A stretch of 61,840 bases of DNA from Ottowia sp. (GTDB lineage: Bacteria > Pseudomonadota > Gammaproteobacteria > Burkholderiales > Burkholderiaceae_C). Each line of letters opens with the position of its first letter. Position 1 is the stretch's first letter. The stretch covers positions 1 to 61,840 of the forward strand of contig JAGOEM010000003.1 in assembly GCA_017997715.1 (NCBI GenBank), written 5' to 3'. The translations under genes and the position numbers were made by a program. Positions 51,419 through 60,316 of the stretch are shown here, piece by piece. Under the pieces are notes generated by a model that ran no database searches, had not been told where the DNA came from, and was given only the letters and a program-made list of their open reading frames with translations.

Positions 51419-51922
51419 ATGCACCATCCCCCAAGCGTGACCTACCCCATTGGGCGAACGCCGCCGCTGCGGCGTGTCCTCGTCGTGCTTTGGCTGCTGG
51501 GCTGGGTACCCTGTCTTTGGTTGATCTTTGGGGCATTGACCGGCGCCACACAAGCGCAGGCAGCTATGATTTTAATAGTGATCTGCGGTGCCGCGTTGGC
51601 CGCGACCGGCTGTGCCCAGTGGCGTTTCTGGGGGCAGCAGCGTGAGCGGCAACTGCATTGGGACGGGGCCGACTGGTTCCTGTTGGAACTTGATGGCGGC
51701 GCGTTGGATCAGATGTCCGCAGTCGGCAGCGCCACGGTTCGTGTGGACCTTCAGCGCTGTCTGTTGCTGCGTTGGCGCGGGCGGGGCGATCACAAGAGGC
51801 GGTGGCTGTGGGCCGATGCTGGCGTGGATCCTCAGCGCTGGCATTTGTTGCGCTGTGCGCTATATTCAAAAACATCCGGTCAGGGCGCACAGCCCAAGAC
51901 CGACGTCATCCAGCGCGCCTGA
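51419..51922 (+). CDS. YgfX/CptA-like small membrane protein
   Basis: A 167-residue protein with two transmembrane helices (about residues 19-40 and 46-64) followed by a soluble part (QLHWDGADWFLLELDGG... RWRGRGDHKRRWLWADA). The PSVTYPIGRTPPLRRVL start and the LHWDGADW motif resemble the YgfX family, whose E. coli member is a toxin-type inner-membrane protein paired with SdhE; no sdhE lies here. The call is from pattern similarity only. Bases 51531-51580 (residues about 38-54, part of the membrane hairpin) are a copy of the 50-bp element. It precedes rpoE, as in related genomes. Confidence 0.55.
   Translation: MHHPPSVTYPIGRTPPLRRVLVVLWLLGWVPCLWLIFGALTGATQAQAAMILIVICGAALAATGCAQWRFWGQQRERQLHWDGADWFLLELDGGALDQMSAVGSATVRVDLQRCLLLRWRGRGDHKRRWLWADAGVDPQRWHLLRCALYSKTSGQGAQPKTDVIQRA
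51531..51580 (+). repeat. Dispersed 50-bp element, copy J (inside YgfX-like gene)
   Basis: The 3' half is well preserved (GCGCAGGCAGCTATGAT and AATAGTG); the 5' half is eroded. It encodes AQAAMILIV, the start of the second transmembrane helix, in the same frame as copy F. Confidence 0.65.
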
Positions 51923-51958
51923 TTTCCAGGCGCGCCGTCGTTTCTCCCCCGATTGTTT

Positions 51959-52591
51959 GTGTCCAGCACCCCTGCCGCCCCTCCAGTAGCTTCTGACAGC
52001 GACGTTCAGTTGGTCGAGCGCGCCGCCGCGGGTGACCATCGTGCCTATGAATTGCTGGTGATCAAATACCAGCGGCGCATCGAGCGGCTCATTGGCCGGA
52101 TGGTGCGCGATGTCGATTTGGTGCCGGATATCGCACAGGAAACCTTCATCCGCGCCTGGAGGGCGCTGCACCAGTTCAGGGGCGACGCGCAGTTCTACAC
52201 CTGGCTGTACCGCATTGCCGTGAACACCGCCAAGAAGTCGCTGCTGGAGCTCAAACGCGATCCGGTGGTTACCGAGGCCGCACTGCATTCCAGTGACGAT
52301 GACGATGAAACTTCCCGGCGCGAGAACGAACTAACCTCGGAATCCACACCGGAATCGGAGCTGGCGGCTCGTGAGATAGCCGCCGCTGTGAACGCCGCGA
52401 TGGAAGCGCTGCCCGAAGATTTGCGCCAAGCGGTCACGCTGCGCGAAATCGAGGGCATGAGCTATGAAGAGATTGCAGAGGCCATGAATTGCCCCATTGG
52501 TACAGTTCGTTCACGCATTTTCCGGGCGCGCGAAGCGATTTCGGCCCGGGTCAAGCCGCTGCTGAGCCACCAGACGGGCAAACGCTGGTAG
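51959..52591 (+). CDS. rpoE: RNA polymerase sigma-E factor (RpoE/AlgU)
   Basis: A 210-residue ECF sigma factor. Region 2 (ELLVIKYQRRIERLIGRMVRD..., DIAQETFIRAWRALHQFRGDAQFYTWLYRIAVNTAKK) and region 4 (LPEDLRQAVTLREIEGMSYEEIAEAMNCPIGTVRSRIFRARE) are typical of the RpoE/AlgU group; an acidic spacer of about 45 residues (SDDDDETSRRENELTSES...) links them. It drives the envelope-stress response and is held by RseA. Start chosen as GTG at 51959; TTG at 51953 is also possible, and neither has a clear ribosome site. Confidence 0.95.
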   Translation: MSSTPAAPPVASDSDVQLVERAAAGDHRAYELLVIKYQRRIERLIGRMVRDVDLVPDIAQETFIRAWRALHQFRGDAQFYTWLYRIAVNTAKKSLLELKRDPVVTEAALHSSDDDDETSRRENELTSESTPESELAAREIAAAVNAAMEALPEDLRQAVTLREIEGMSYEEIAEAMNCPIGTVRSRIFRAREAISARVKPLLSHQTGKRW

Positions 52592-52628
52592 TGATGGAAC
52601 AGAATCTAAAGTCGAAACGGTGATCGTG

Positions 52629-53282
52629 ATGGATACGCAGATCAAAGTCGAATGGACCCGCGAGCAGTTTTCCGCCTTGATGGATGGTCGGCTGCCAGGG
52701 GGCGAGCTGAGTGAAGTGATGGGCGCCATGAACGCCCCGGACGGCGAGGCGCGGGATTGCTGGCAGGTGTATCACCTGATCGGCGATGTGCTGCGCTCTT
52801 CCGATCTGGCGGCGTATGGCCGTGATCCAGGGCTTGCCCAGCGTGTGAGCGCGAGCATCGCCAGCCAGCCCATCGCGCAGCCCGCGCCTTCGTCAGAGCC
52901 ATTGCAAGCGGGTGCGCATTCCTACGCAGAGCGGCCCGCAGCCAATGACGGCCTGTTCCGCTGGAAGATGGTGGCTGGGCTGGCGTCTTTTGCTGCGGTG
53001 GCCGCGGTGGGCTGGGGCGTGCTCTCGGGTGCGGGTCCGCAGCCAGTGGGAAGCCAACTCGCCCAAGGGCCGGGGTCAACCCCTGGCCAGGTGCTTGCGG
53101 TGGCCGCGCCAGCGCAGACGGTTTCCAGCGCCGGCGATGTGGATGCCAGCGCCCCCGTGATGCTGCGTGACGCGCGTCTGGACGAATTGCTGGCGGCGCA
53201 TCGGCAAGCGGCTGGTGGGTCGAGCATCGGTGGTGCATCGGGTTTCTTGCGCAACGCAACCTTTGAAGGACACGCGCGTTGA
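52629..53282 (+). CDS. rseA: Anti-sigma-E factor RseA (MucA-like)
   Basis: A 217-residue anti-sigma factor. The cytoplasmic RseA N-terminal domain (EQFSALMDGRLPGGELSEVMGAM; CWQVYHLIGDVLRSSDL) binds sigma-E; a transmembrane segment (about residues 112-132, FRWKMVAGLASFAAVAAVGWGVL) and a periplasmic tail follow. DegS/RseP-type cleavage would release sigma-E. ATG at 52629 chosen; GTG nine bases earlier is in frame. The stop overlaps the rseB TTG. Confidence 0.93.
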   Translation: MDTQIKVEWTREQFSALMDGRLPGGELSEVMGAMNAPDGEARDCWQVYHLIGDVLRSSDLAAYGRDPGLAQRVSASIASQPIAQPAPSSEPLQAGAHSYAERPAANDGLFRWKMVAGLASFAAVAAVGWGVLSGAGPQPVGSQLAQGPGSTPGQVLAVAAPAQTVSSAGDVDASAPVMLRDARLDELLAAHRQAAGGSSIGGASGFLRNATFEGHAR

Positions 53283-54379
53283 GTCGCATTGGCGTGACAG
53301 TCGGTTCCGACCGTGCGTGGGCCCATCGGCCCGCGTCGGGCTGGAGCCACTGGAAGCAGCGCCTGTGCGGCATTGCCGTGGCTTGCTGCGCCGGCGGGGT
53401 GGTCGGCCTTGCTGCGGCGCAGGGTGCGCCTGCTGTGGGCGATGTGCCGGCACCCATGGGGCCGCCAGAGCGCAGCGTGGCCGAGTGGTTGGTTCGGTTG
53501 CAGCAAGCGGCGCGTGTGCCCAGCTTCGTAGGTACCTTCGTGGTGACTTCGTCCACCGGCGCGATGTCCAGTGCGCGAATCTGGCACGTGTGCGAAGGGG
53601 ATGTAGAGATAGAGCGTGTAGAGGCTCTGTCGGGTGTGCCCCGCACCATTTTCCGCCGCAATCAGTCGGTGGTCACGTTCTATCCGCAGTCCCGCCTGGC
53701 GGTGACGGATCGGCGCGAATCTGGCGGGGTGTTTCCGAACCTGTTGACGTCGAGCAGTACCGCATCCATGGCCGACCACTACGCAGCCAAGGAGCAGGGC
53801 GAAAGCCGGGTCGCGGGCTACGATGCCGATGTGGTCTACCTCAAGCCACAAGACGAACTGCGCTACGGCTACCGCATCTGGAGCGAACGCAGCAGTGGCC
53901 TGGTGTTGAAGACCCAGACGCTGGATCGTCAGGGGCGCGTGTTGGAACAGTCAGCGTTTTCAGAGCTGCAACTCAATGCGCCTTTGCGGGCGGCCAAGCT
54001 GACCCGCATGATGGAGCGCACCGACGGCTACAAGGTGGAGAAGCCGCGGCGCGAGCCGACGACCGCCGCCGCCGAGGGCTGGATGTTGTCCAGCGCGGTG
54101 CCGGGGTTCAGCTCGCAGAATTGTTATCGGCATACGGCGCACCAGAGCGGTTCAATGGTTCAGTGGATCTTCTCTGACGGGTTGGCGACGGTGTCGTTGT
54201 TCCTGGAGCCGTACGATGCCCAACGCCATGGCGGCGAAGGCAACGCGGCGATGGGGGCCACGCACACGCTGACCAAGCGGTTGCCCGACGCCAGCGGATC
54301 TTGGTGGGTGACGGCTGTGGGGGAAGTGCCTCCGGCCACCCTCAAGGCGCTTGTTTCGCGCCTGCAGCGCAAGCCCTGA
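53279..54379 (+). CDS. rseB: Sigma-E regulatory protein RseB (MucB)
   Basis: A 366-residue periplasmic protein that binds RseA and blocks its cleavage until mislocalised lipoproteins or LPS are sensed. A hydrophobic signal region lies at about residues 28-47 (RLCGIAVACCAGGVVGLAAAQG). The MucB/RseB N-terminal domain (SFVGTFVVTSSTGAMSSARIWHVCEGD) and the C-terminal domain (VPGFSSQNCYRHTAHQSGSMVQWIFSDGLATVSLFLEP) are both present. The start is TTG at 53279, overlapping rseA by four bases; a later start nearer the signal peptide is possible. Confidence 0.92.
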   Translation: MSRIGVTVGSDRAWAHRPASGWSHWKQRLCGIAVACCAGGVVGLAAAQGAPAVGDVPAPMGPPERSVAEWLVRLQQAARVPSFVGTFVVTSSTGAMSSARIWHVCEGDVEIERVEALSGVPRTIFRRNQSVVTFYPQSRLAVTDRRESGGVFPNLLTSSSTASMADHYAAKEQGESRVAGYDADVVYLKPQDELRYGYRIWSERSSGLVLKTQTLDRQGRVLEQSAFSELQLNAPLRAAKLTRMMERTDGYKVEKPRREPTTAAAEGWMLSSAVPGFSSQNCYRHTAHQSGSMVQWIFSDGLATVSLFLEPYDAQRHGGEGNAAMGATHTLTKRLPDASGSWWVTAVGEVPPATLKALVSRLQRKP

Positions 54380-54463
54380 TGTGTCTTGCTGCGCGCACCG
54401 ATGGTGGTGCGCGCAGAGATCGGTTTTCCAGTCCATCTAGCTCTTACCTATCGGCTGACTGAC

Positions 54464-55951
54464 ATGCGTATTCAAATCAAGAAAGCGGGCATTTCCGCAC
54501 TGGCTGTTCCTTTGTTTGCGGTCGGCGCGGCCTTGTTGCCGCCCGCGGTATCGGCACAGACGGGGAACGCGCCTTCTGTGCGCGGCCTACCGGATTTCAC
54601 CGATTTGGTCGATCAGGTCGGGCCGGCCGTGGTCAATATCCGCACCATGGAGCGCGTGCGAGGCGGCGGCTCGGCCTCAGGCGCGGGCAACGATGAGGAG
54701 ATGCAGGAATTCTTCCGGCGTTTCTTTGGCATTCCGATGCCCAATACGCCCCGCCAGACACCGCGCCCAAACCGGCCAGCACCTCAGGCCGAGCAAGAGG
54801 TTCCGCGTGGCGTGGGCTCTGGTTTCATCATTTCGCCGGATGGCTTTGTGATGACCAACGCGCATGTGGTCGATGGGGCCGATGAGGTGCTGGTGACGCT
54901 GCCCGACAAGCGGGAGTTCAAGGCCAAGATTGTTGGCGCCGACAAGCGAACCGATGTGGCGGTGGTCAAGATCGATGCCACCGGCTTGCCGGCCGTGCGC
55001 GTGGGCGACGTCAACAAACTGCGCGTCGGGGAATGGGTGATGGCCATCGGTTCGCCGTTCGGCCTTGAGAACAGCGTGACCGCCGGCATCGTCAGCGCCA
55101 AACAGCGCGACACGGGCGACTACCTTCCGTTCATTCAAACCGACGTCGCCGTCAATCCAGGCAACTCGGGCGGCCCGTTGATCAACATGCGCGGTGAAGT
55201 GGTCGGCATCAACAGCCAGATCTATTCGCGCTCCGGCGGGTTCATGGGTATTTCGTTTGCCATCCCGATCGATGAAGCGATGCGGGTGAGTGAGCAACTG
55301 CGGGCGACCGGACGGGTGACGCGCGGCCGCGTGGGCGTTCAGATCGACCAGGTGACCAAGGAGGTCGCGGAATCGATCGGCCTGGGCAAGCCACAAGGTG
55401 CCCTGGTGCGAAGCGTCGAGAGCGGCTCTCCCGCTGAAAAGGCCGGTGTGGAGGCCGGCGACATCATCACCCGGTTTGAGGGGCGTGTGATCGAGAAAGC
55501 CTCGGATTTGCCGCGCATGGTGGGCAATACCAAGCCTGGCACGAAAAGCACCATCACCGTGTTTCGCAGGGGTCAAAACCGTGACCTGAGCATCACGATT
55601 GCGGAGCTGGAGGCCGATCAAGCCGCGCGACGTCCTGCGCCCAAGAGCAGTGAGGCGCCCAAAGCGCAGGGCGCGGTACAAGCGCTGGGAGTGACCGTCA
55701 CCGACTTGAGCGAAGCGCAGAAGCGCGAGTTGAAGGTCAAGCGCGGGGTGCGCGTGGAGTCTGTCGTCGAAGCCGCCGCGCGCGCTGGCCTGCGCGAAGG
55801 CGATGTCATTTTGTCGGTCGCCAATGTGGAGATCCAAAGTGCGCGCGACTTTGAGGCGGCTGTGGCGAAAGCGAACCGATCCAAGCCAATCAACATGCTG
55901 ATTCAACGCGGTGAGCTGGTTCAGTTCGTATTGATTCGCCCGGTGCGCTGA
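54464..55951 (+). CDS. degP: Periplasmic serine protease DegP/MucD
   Basis: A 495-residue HtrA protease/chaperone of the periplasm. Signal peptide (residues 1-31, cleaved after AVSA). Catalytic triad: His134 (TNAHVVDGA), Asp164 (TDVAVVKID) and Ser235 (NPGNSGGPL). Two PDZ domains follow (about 290-380 and 400-495). It is both a product and an effector of the sigma-E response, here in the rpoE-rseA-rseB operon. The ATG at 54464 is used; the frame extends upstream through codons that overlap the gap. A sigma-E promoter was looked for but not clearly found. Confidence 0.95.
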   Translation: MRIQIKKAGISALAVPLFAVGAALLPPAVSAQTGNAPSVRGLPDFTDLVDQVGPAVVNIRTMERVRGGGSASGAGNDEEMQEFFRRFFGIPMPNTPRQTPRPNRPAPQAEQEVPRGVGSGFIISPDGFVMTNAHVVDGADEVLVTLPDKREFKAKIVGADKRTDVAVVKIDATGLPAVRVGDVNKLRVGEWVMAIGSPFGLENSVTAGIVSAKQRDTGDYLPFIQTDVAVNPGNSGGPLINMRGEVVGINSQIYSRSGGFMGISFAIPIDEAMRVSEQLRATGRVTRGRVGVQIDQVTKEVAESIGLGKPQGALVRSVESGSPAEKAGVEAGDIITRFEGRVIEKASDLPRMVGNTKPGTKSTITVFRRGQNRDLSITIAELEADQAARRPAPKSSEAPKAQGAVQALGVTVTDLSEAQKRELKVKRGVRVESVVEAAARAGLREGDVILSVANVEIQSARDFEAAVAKANRSKPINMLIQRGELVQFVLIRPVR

Positions 55952-55982
55952 CCGAGGCGACGCCGCTCGCTTCGGTTGCGTT

Positions 55983-56000
55983 GGCCCCGAAATAGGGGCC
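55983..56000 (+). terminator. Hairpin after degP
   Basis: GGCCCC gaaata GGGGCC, a perfect 6-bp GC stem with a six-base loop 32 bases after the degP stop. No T run follows, so termination would be weak or Rho-linked. Confidence 0.35.
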
Positions 56001-56296
56001 CGTCGGCCGTTGATTTGGCTTCCCCTTGGATGTTCATCCTGCAGGCCTATCGAGTTGTAAATACACAATTTGATAGAATTTCAGCAGGATTTCTTCCGTT
56101 ATCGGTATATGGATCGCTGAGGTGTGCGGGCAATATCACTTGTACTTGTTCCGGATAGGAAGCGGTTCAAGCAATAGTCTCTGTCACCTGACGGCCCTTC
56201 AATATCCTGTTGATAAGTTGTTTATAAGTTTTCGTTGTGGGCCTGCAACGCCCTTGTTTCGCCTGTAACCATGTCCATGGTGACGCCCTTTTTGCC

Positions 56297-56302
56297 TACA
56301 AT
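56297..56302 (+). promoter_or_regulatory. -10-like TACAAT upstream of lepA
   Basis: TACAAT fits the betaproteobacterial -10 style and lies 118 bases before the lepA ATG, 40 bases before the hairpin. No good -35 is seen. Confidence 0.35.
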
Positions 56303-56341
56303 GGAGGCCCAACTATCGCAGTTGCCATTGATTGTTGGTTC

Positions 56342-56374
56342 GGGGCGCGTCATCTCACTGGCGCGCCCCTTTTT
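56342..56374 (+). terminator. Terminator/attenuator in the lepA leader
   Basis: GGGGCGCG (56342-56349) pairs with CGCGCCCC (56362-56369) around a 12-base loop, then TTTTT. It is the best Rho-independent terminator in the window, yet it ends 46 bases before the lepA start codon. It could terminate a small RNA started upstream or attenuate lepA-lepB transcription. Confidence 0.7.
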
Positions 56375-56419
56375 CATGCGCATCCGTTCCGTAACTCAAT
56401 CACTTGTCGGCGTTCGTTG

Positions 56420-58228
56420 ATGGATCACATCAGAAATTTTTCAATCATTGCGCACATCGATCACGGCAAGTCGACGCTGGCTGATCGCTTGATATCTCGC
56501 TGCGGTGGGCTCAGCGATCGAGAGATGAGCGAGCAGGTGCTCGATTCGATGGACATCGAGAAAGAGCGGGGGATAACCATCAAGGCCCAGACGGCTGCGC
56601 TGCAGTACAAGGCCCGCGATGGAAAGATCTACAACCTCAATCTGATCGACACCCCGGGTCACGTTGACTTCAGCTACGAAGTCAGTCGTTCGCTGTCGGC
56701 CTGCGAAGGCGCCTTGCTGGTTGTGGACGCTTCACAGGGCGTTGAGGCGCAGACCGTGGCCAATTGCTATACCGCGCTGGAGCTTGGCGTGGAAGTTCTG
56801 CCGGTGCTCAACAAGATGGATCTGCCGCAGGCCGATCCCGAGAACGCCAAGGCGGAGATCGAAGATGTCATTGGCATCGACGCCGGCGAAGCGATCGCGA
56901 TCTCGGCCAAGACCGGCATGGGCATCGACGATGTGCTGGAGCAGATCGTTGCCAAAGTGCCTGCGCCACGCGGTATGGCCGAGGCACCGCTGCGCGCCAT
57001 GATCATCGACAGCTGGTTTGACGCTTACGTCGGCGTGGTGATGCTGGTGCGGGTGGTGGACGGGCGGCTGTTGAAGGGCGAGCGCTTCAAGATGATGGCG
57101 ACCGGCGCAGCCTATGAAGCCAACAACCTCGGCGTATTCACGCCCAGCCCCCAAGTGCGCGACAGTCTGAACGCGGGGGAGGTGGGTTACATCATTGCGG
57201 GCATCAAGGAACTGAAGGCCGCGAAGGTGGGCGACACCATCACCATCGAGAAAAAGCTGCCCAACAACCTGGGCCCCGCAGAACAGGCGCTGCCAGGTTT
57301 CAAGGAGATCCAGCCGCAGGTATTTGCTGGCTTGTATCCCACCGAATCCAATCAGTACGACGCGCTGCGCGACTCATTGGAAAAGCTTCAGCTCAACGAC
57401 GCCAGTCTGCATTTCGAACCCGAAGTGTCACAGGCATTGGGCTTTGGTTTTCGCTGTGGCTTCCTGGGTCTGCTGCACATGGAAATCGTGCAGGAGCGGC
57501 TGGAGCGCGAATTCGACCAGGACCTGATCACCACCGCACCCAGCGTGGTGTATGAAGTGGAAAAGGCCGATGGCGAGGTGATTCAGGTAGAGAACCCGTC
57601 CAAGATGCCCGAGCAGGGCCGCATCCAGGAAATCCGCGAACCCATTGTCACCGTGCATCTGTACATGCCGCAGGAATACGTTGGCCCGGTGATGACGCTG
57701 GCCAACCAGAAGCGCGGCGTGCAACAGAACATGGCCTACCACGGGCGCCAGGTCATGCTGACCTACGAGTTGCCGCTGGGCGAGATCGTGCTGGACTTCT
57801 TCGACAAACTGAAGTCGGTCAGTCGCGGCTATGCGTCGATGGACTACGAGTTCAAGGAGTACCGCCCTTCCGACGTCGTCAAGGTGGATATTCTGCTCAA
57901 CGGCGAGAAGGTCGACGCGCTGTCGATCATCGTGCACCGCTCTCAGTCCCAGTACCGTGGACGCGCGGTCGCGGCCAAGATGCGCGAAATCATCAGCCGA
58001 CAGCAGTTCGACGTGGCCATTCAGGCGGCCATCGGCGCCAACGTGATTGCGCGCGAGAACATCAAGGCATTGCGCAAGAACGTGCTGGCAAAATGCTACG
58101 GTGGCGATATCACGCGCAAACGCAAGTTGTTGGAAAAGCAGAAGGCGGGTAAGAAGCGAATGAAACAGATTGGCGCGGTTGAAGTGCCTCAGGAAGCATT
58201 CCTGGCGATTTTGCAGGTGGAAGACTGA
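56420..58228 (+). CDS. lepA: Elongation factor 4 (LepA)
   Basis: A 602-residue translational GTPase, associated in the literature with ribosome back-translocation and 30S biogenesis. G1 motif HIDHGKST (about 11-18), DTPGHVDF, and NKMD are present; EF-G-like domains and the LepA-specific C-terminal region ([24 protein letters not shown]) follow. I set the ATG at 56420 ([18 protein letters not shown]). The upstream open frame is the leader frame. The stop shares one base with the lepB ATG. Confidence 0.97.
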   Translation: MDHIRNFSIIAHIDHGKSTLADRLISRCGGLSDREMSEQVLDSMDIEKERGITIKAQTAALQYKARDGKIYNLNLIDTPGHVDFSYEVSRSLSACEGALLVVDASQGVEAQTVANCYTALELGVEVLPVLNKMDLPQADPENAKAEIEDVIGIDAGEAIAISAKTGMGIDDVLEQIVAKVPAPRGMAEAPLRAMIIDSWFDAYVGVVMLVRVVDGRLLKGERFKMMATGAAYEANNLGVFTPSPQVRDSLNAGEVGYIIAGIKELKAAKVGDTITIEKKLPNNLGPAEQALPGFKEIQPQVFAGLYPTESNQYDALRDSLEKLQLNDASLHFEPEVSQALGFGFRCGFLGLLHMEIVQERLEREFDQDLITTAPSVVYEVEKADGEVIQVENPSKMPEQGRIQEIREPIVTVHLYMPQEYVGPVMTLANQKRGVQQNMAYHGRQVMLTYELPLGEIVLDFFDKLKSVSRGYASMDYEFKEYRPSDVVKVDILLNGEKVDALSIIVHRSQSQYRGRAVAAKMREIISRQQFDVAIQAAIGANVIARENIKALRKNVLAKCYGGDITRKRKLLEKQKAGKKRMKQIGAVEVPQEAFLAILQVED

Positions 58229-59196
58229 TGCCGATCCTTACTGCCATTGTTCTGGCGGCCTTCGTGGGCTACGGTGCGGCGTGGTACCTGGGCGCTGTCG
58301 AAGGCAACTTTGCGCTGCTTCTTTTTCTGGCGACCGTGGTCACTGGCCTGTATTGGCTGGCCGAACGCTTCATTTTTCTGCCGCGACGTCGCCAGGTCGC
58401 GCAACAGGCGGTCGATGCGGTGCGCGCGCGCCGTGAAGAACTGGCCCGGCAAGGTATCGAGCAGGTTGATACCAGCTTTGAGGATGCGGCACGCCAGCCG
58501 CACCTCGCGCAACCCTGGTGGTTGGACTGGACGGCTGGGCTTTTCCCCGTCATCCTGACCGTCTTTGTGCTCCGTTCGTTCGTTTTCGAGCCGTTCAAGA
58601 TCCCTTCAGGCTCGATGATTCCGACCTTGCTGATAGGTGATCTGATCCTGGTGAACAAATTCACCTACGGGTTGAAGTTGCCTGTGCTGAACACCCGAAT
58701 CACCGAAGGCACGCCACTGAAGCGTGGTGATGTGGTGGTTTTCCGCTACCCGCCCAAACCCAGTGTTGATTACATCAAGCGGGTCGTGGGATTGCCTGGG
58801 GACGAGGTTGCCTATTTGAACAAGCGGTTGACGATCAATGGACAGCCAGTGACCACGACCCAGGATTCGGATTTCTTCGATGAGTCGGTGATGGAGTATT
58901 TCCGCCAGTTCAGTGAGCAACTGGGTGAGAAAAATCACCAAATCATCGTTGACGCGCGCCGCCCAGCGTTTGTAGCCGGCGCCGATAACTTCACCTACCG
59001 CGACAATTGCCAGTACAGCGTGGAAGGCGTCGCCTGCAAGGTTCCCGAGGGCCATTACTTCATGATGGGGGACAATCGGGACAATTCACTGGATTCGCGG
59101 TATTGGGGCTTCGTCCCAGACGCCAACATTGTGGGCCGTGCGTTCTTTGTCTGGATGAACTTCGGCAATCTGAAGCGCATCGGCTCATTCAACTGA
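58228..59196 (+). CDS. lepB: Signal peptidase I
   Basis: A 322-residue inner-membrane protease removing signal peptides. Two N-terminal membrane segments (about 2-20 and 28-47), a second near 105-120 before the catalytic part, the catalytic Ser129 (KIPSGSM) and Lys184 (DYIKRVVGLPGD), and box E (MGDNRDNSLDSRYWG) are present. Coupled to lepA by TGATG. No other secretion gene lies here, but the lepA-lepB-rnc-era order is the classic one. Confidence 0.96.
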   Translation: MPILTAIVLAAFVGYGAAWYLGAVEGNFALLLFLATVVTGLYWLAERFIFLPRRRQVAQQAVDAVRARREELARQGIEQVDTSFEDAARQPHLAQPWWLDWTAGLFPVILTVFVLRSFVFEPFKIPSGSMIPTLLIGDLILVNKFTYGLKLPVLNTRITEGTPLKRGDVVVFRYPPKPSVDYIKRVVGLPGDEVAYLNKRLTINGQPVTTTQDSDFFDESVMEYFRQFSEQLGEKNHQIIVDARRPAFVAGADNFTYRDNCQYSVEGVACKVPEGHYFMMGDNRDNSLDSRYWGFVPDANIVGRAFFVWMNFGNLKRIGSFN

Positions 59197-59224
59197 TAAA
59201 CATTCACCGAGGGCTAAGGGAACC

Positions 59225-59593
59225 ATGAACTCGTCACGCCGATCCGCGCAGCGCGGTATTTCATTCTTTGGCCTGTTGATTCTCGGCATCGTGCTGGCTT
59301 TGCTGGTCATCGTAGGTGCCAAGGTCGTGCCAACGGCCACGGAATACATGGCGATCACCAAGGCTGTCAAAAAGGCGGCCGCCGAAGGCAACACCGTGCC
59401 TGAGGTGCGCGCTTCGTTTGAACGCGCTGCAGCGGTCGACTACATCGACTCGATCAGTGGCAAAGACCTCGAAGTTACCAAAAATGGCGACAAGGTGGTT
59501 GTCACGTTCGCCTATGACAAGGAAATCGCCCTGGCAGGCCCTGCCTACCTGCTCATCAAATACCGGGGTTCGTCAGCTGGTGGCTACAACTGA
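59225..59593 (+). CDS. DUF4845 small membrane protein
   Basis: A 122-residue protein with an N-terminal membrane segment (about 12-34, ISFFGLLILGIVLALLVIVG) and a soluble DUF4845 domain (TEYMAITKAVKKAAAE...; GKDLEVTKNGDKVVVTFAYDKEIAL...). Function unknown; conserved between lepB and rnc in betaproteobacteria. Possible role in envelope biology given the neighbours, but unproven. Confidence 0.85.
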   Translation: MNSSRRSAQRGISFFGLLILGIVLALLVIVGAKVVPTATEYMAITKAVKKAAAEGNTVPEVRASFERAAAVDYIDSISGKDLEVTKNGDKVVVTFAYDKEIALAGPAYLLIKYRGSSAGGYN

Positions 59594-59623
59594 ACCACGT
59601 GGGTTGACCATGCGCCGCGCAGC

Positions 59624-60316
59624 GTGACGGCGCTTGCTGACCTCAAGACGCTGCAGTCGCGTCTACAACACCCGTTCGCCGATGCAGCCCTGCTTCGGCG
59701 CGCTTTGACGCACCGAAGCCATTCGGCCGATCACAATGAGCGGCTGGAATTTCTGGGCGACTCCGTACTGAATCTCGCGGTCGCGCACATGCTGTACGAA
59801 GCCCTGGGGCAACTGCCCGAAGGCGATTTGTCGCGCATGCGGGCGCAACTGGTGCGGCAGGACAGTCTGCACCAGCTGGCTCTGGATCTCGATCTCTCCT
59901 CGATGATTCGCCTGGGAGAGGGCGAGCTGCGTTCCGGCGGCCAGCGCCGCCCCTCCATCCTGGCCGATGCACTTGAAGCCGTGATTGGCGCCGTCTACCT
60001 GGACGGCGGCTACGCAGCGGCCGACGCGCTGGTGCGGCGCCTGTTTGACCGCATCCACATCACGCCTGCGCTTTCGGCCGCGTCGAAAGACGCCAAGACC
60101 GCCTTGCAGGAGTGGCTGCAAGGGCGCAAGATGCACTTGCCGCGCTATGAGGTGGTGCGCGTCATGGGCGAAGCGCATCGGCAGACATTTGAAGTGGCTT
60201 GCCACGTGGCCGAACGCGGCATCACCCAGTTGGGCCAAGGGGCGTCACGACGCGCGGCCGAGCAGACCGCTGCGGCGGTGATGCTGCAGGCGCTTGAACA
60301 CTCCACGCAAAGATGA
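59624..60316 (+). CDS. rnc: Ribonuclease III
   Basis: A 230-residue double-strand-specific endoribonuclease that processes rRNA precursors and regulatory RNAs. The catalytic signature [14 protein letters not shown] (37-50) with Glu42 and Asp46 and a second acidic site (DALEAVIGA) are present. A double-stranded RNA-binding domain fills the C-terminal 70 residues. Start is GTG at 59624 with weak upstream pairing. It overlaps era by four bases (ATGA). Confidence 0.96.
   Translation: MTALADLKTLQSRLQHPFADAALLRRALTHRSHSADHNERLEFLGDSVLNLAVAHMLYEALGQLPEGDLSRMRAQLVRQDSLHQLALDLDLSSMIRLGEGELRSGGQRRPSILADALEAVIGAVYLDGGYAAADALVRRLFDRIHITPALSAASKDAKTALQEWLQGRKMHLPRYEVVRVMGEAHRQTFEVACHVAERGITQLGQGASRRAAEQTAAAVMLQALEHSTQR

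Larger units (their letters stand above)
55952..56419. other. 468-bp non-coding gap before lepA
   Basis: The longest gene-free stretch in the window. It contains a GGCCCC/GGGGCC hairpin at 55983-56000, an AT-rich patch (56050-56100 and 56205-56235), a possible -10 TACAAT at 56297-56302 and a strong terminator-like hairpin 46 bases before lepA. A 50-codon frame (ATG at 56271) runs into the lepA ATG as TGATG, but its codon use is unlike genes here. No tRNA or known small RNA is recognised. Confidence 0.5.

Noticed and set aside
56235..56420. A 61-codon protein gene before lepA
   Set aside because: Codon use is not GC3-biased as in genes here, and a terminator lies inside it; kept only as a leader observation.
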